From CAYRFQ01 sp964423615 (GTDB lineage: Bacteria > Planctomycetota > Planctomycetia > Gemmatales > Gemmataceae), in assembly GCA_964423615.1 (NCBI GenBank), contig CAYRFQ010000067.1, positions 1 through 41,803 of the forward strand: a DNA stretch of 41,803 bases. The letters run 5' to 3'. Position 1 is the stretch's first letter; each line of letters opens with the position of its first letter. The notes beneath the pieces were generated by a model. That model was not told where the DNA came from and made no database searches. It saw only the letters and a list, made by a program, of their open reading frames with translations. This document shows, piece by piece, positions 41,730 through 41,803 of this stretch. The translations under genes and the position numbers were made by a program.

Positions 41730-41803
41730 TTACGAAAATTCCGCAATAAACGATGCTGCGGCTTCTTCCATTAAATCACGCGTTAATTGGACGGGTTGTC
41801 TTC
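41730..41803 (-). CDS. 3' end of an unidentified gene (partial)
   Basis: A minus-strand frame is open from the window edge to a TAA at 41730-41732 and ends RDLMEEAAASFIAEFS. Only 23 full codons are visible, with no family signal. The hairpin at 41652-41698 lies where its terminator would be. Confidence 0.45.
   Translation of the reverse strand, partial: RQPVQLTRDLMEEAAASFIAEFS

Noticed and set aside
1..41803. CRISPR arrays, tRNA or rRNA genes, complete insertion sequences, prophage genes
   Set aside because: None seen on reading both strands: no regularly spaced repeats, no cloverleaf with CCA-type end, no transposase or integrase motifs.

Overview
The window reads as a chromosomal piece of a planctomycete, most likely from the Gemmataceae. 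The clues are family-specific: a c-type-cytochrome/DUF1549/DUF1553 protein next to a DUF1501 protein, an ECF sigma factor overlapping a Ser/Thr kinase with beta-propeller-like repeats, a TIGR03067-like protein, a TIGR02996-type N-terminus ahead of leucine-rich repeats, and a Gly/Tyr/Cys-rich protein beginning MYSVVLMAALT. No rRNA, tRNA, CRISPR array, transposase, integrase or replication origin was seen. These assignments rest on motif recognition by eye, not on database searches.

Layout. 1-2160: a broken Gly-rich surface protein, a long empty stretch, and a secreted protein of unknown function closed by a clear terminator. 2290-3315: hemB (porphobilinogen synthase). 3491-6560 (minus): a four-gene operon with a zinc-ribbon membrane protein, a zinc-ribbon D/R-rich protein, a Trm112-like protein and a sugar-phosphate isomerase-like TIM barrel. 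6936-10050: a 3-hydroxyisobutyrate dehydrogenase-like reductase, a secreted DUF1579 protein and an ABC-2-like permease, with two structured or repetitive intergenic regions. 10461-11179: iron-store pair bfd/bfr, convergent and overlapping. 11528-15056: asparagine synthase and a three-His-box membrane fatty acid desaturase. 15308-17833: two secreted Cys-rich, probably metal-binding proteins and a ROK kinase. 18113-21002: a small ORF, fadA thiolase and a PhoD-like phosphatase.

21292-22306 is a low-GC island: a short unrecognised ORF followed 25 nt later by a 234-residue protein that resembles immunity proteins of polymorphic toxin systems. It is flanked by ordinary chromosomal genes and is the best candidate for a poorly described system. 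22436-25404 holds a thioredoxin/CxxCH/PDZ fusion, a Gly/Asp-rich lipoprotein, a TIGR03067-like protein and a small membrane protein, with a striking 29-bp hairpin between. 25742-31208: ECF sigma factor, a 1254-residue receptor kinase carrying its own anti-sigma-like zinc finger, and a zinc-ribbon membrane protein. 31727-36867: a DedA protein and the PSCyt/DUF1501 pair. 37358-41604 (minus): sulfotransferase, LRR protein, AbiEii-like nucleotidyltransferase and a TPR lipoprotein bracketed by two similar hairpins; the 3' end of another gene reaches the right edge.

Functional themes are housekeeping metabolism (haem, asparagine, fatty acids), iron and thiol-metal handling, and planctomycete-specific envelope and signalling proteins. 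Convergent gene pairs are usually separated by strong hairpins, most without a U-tract.
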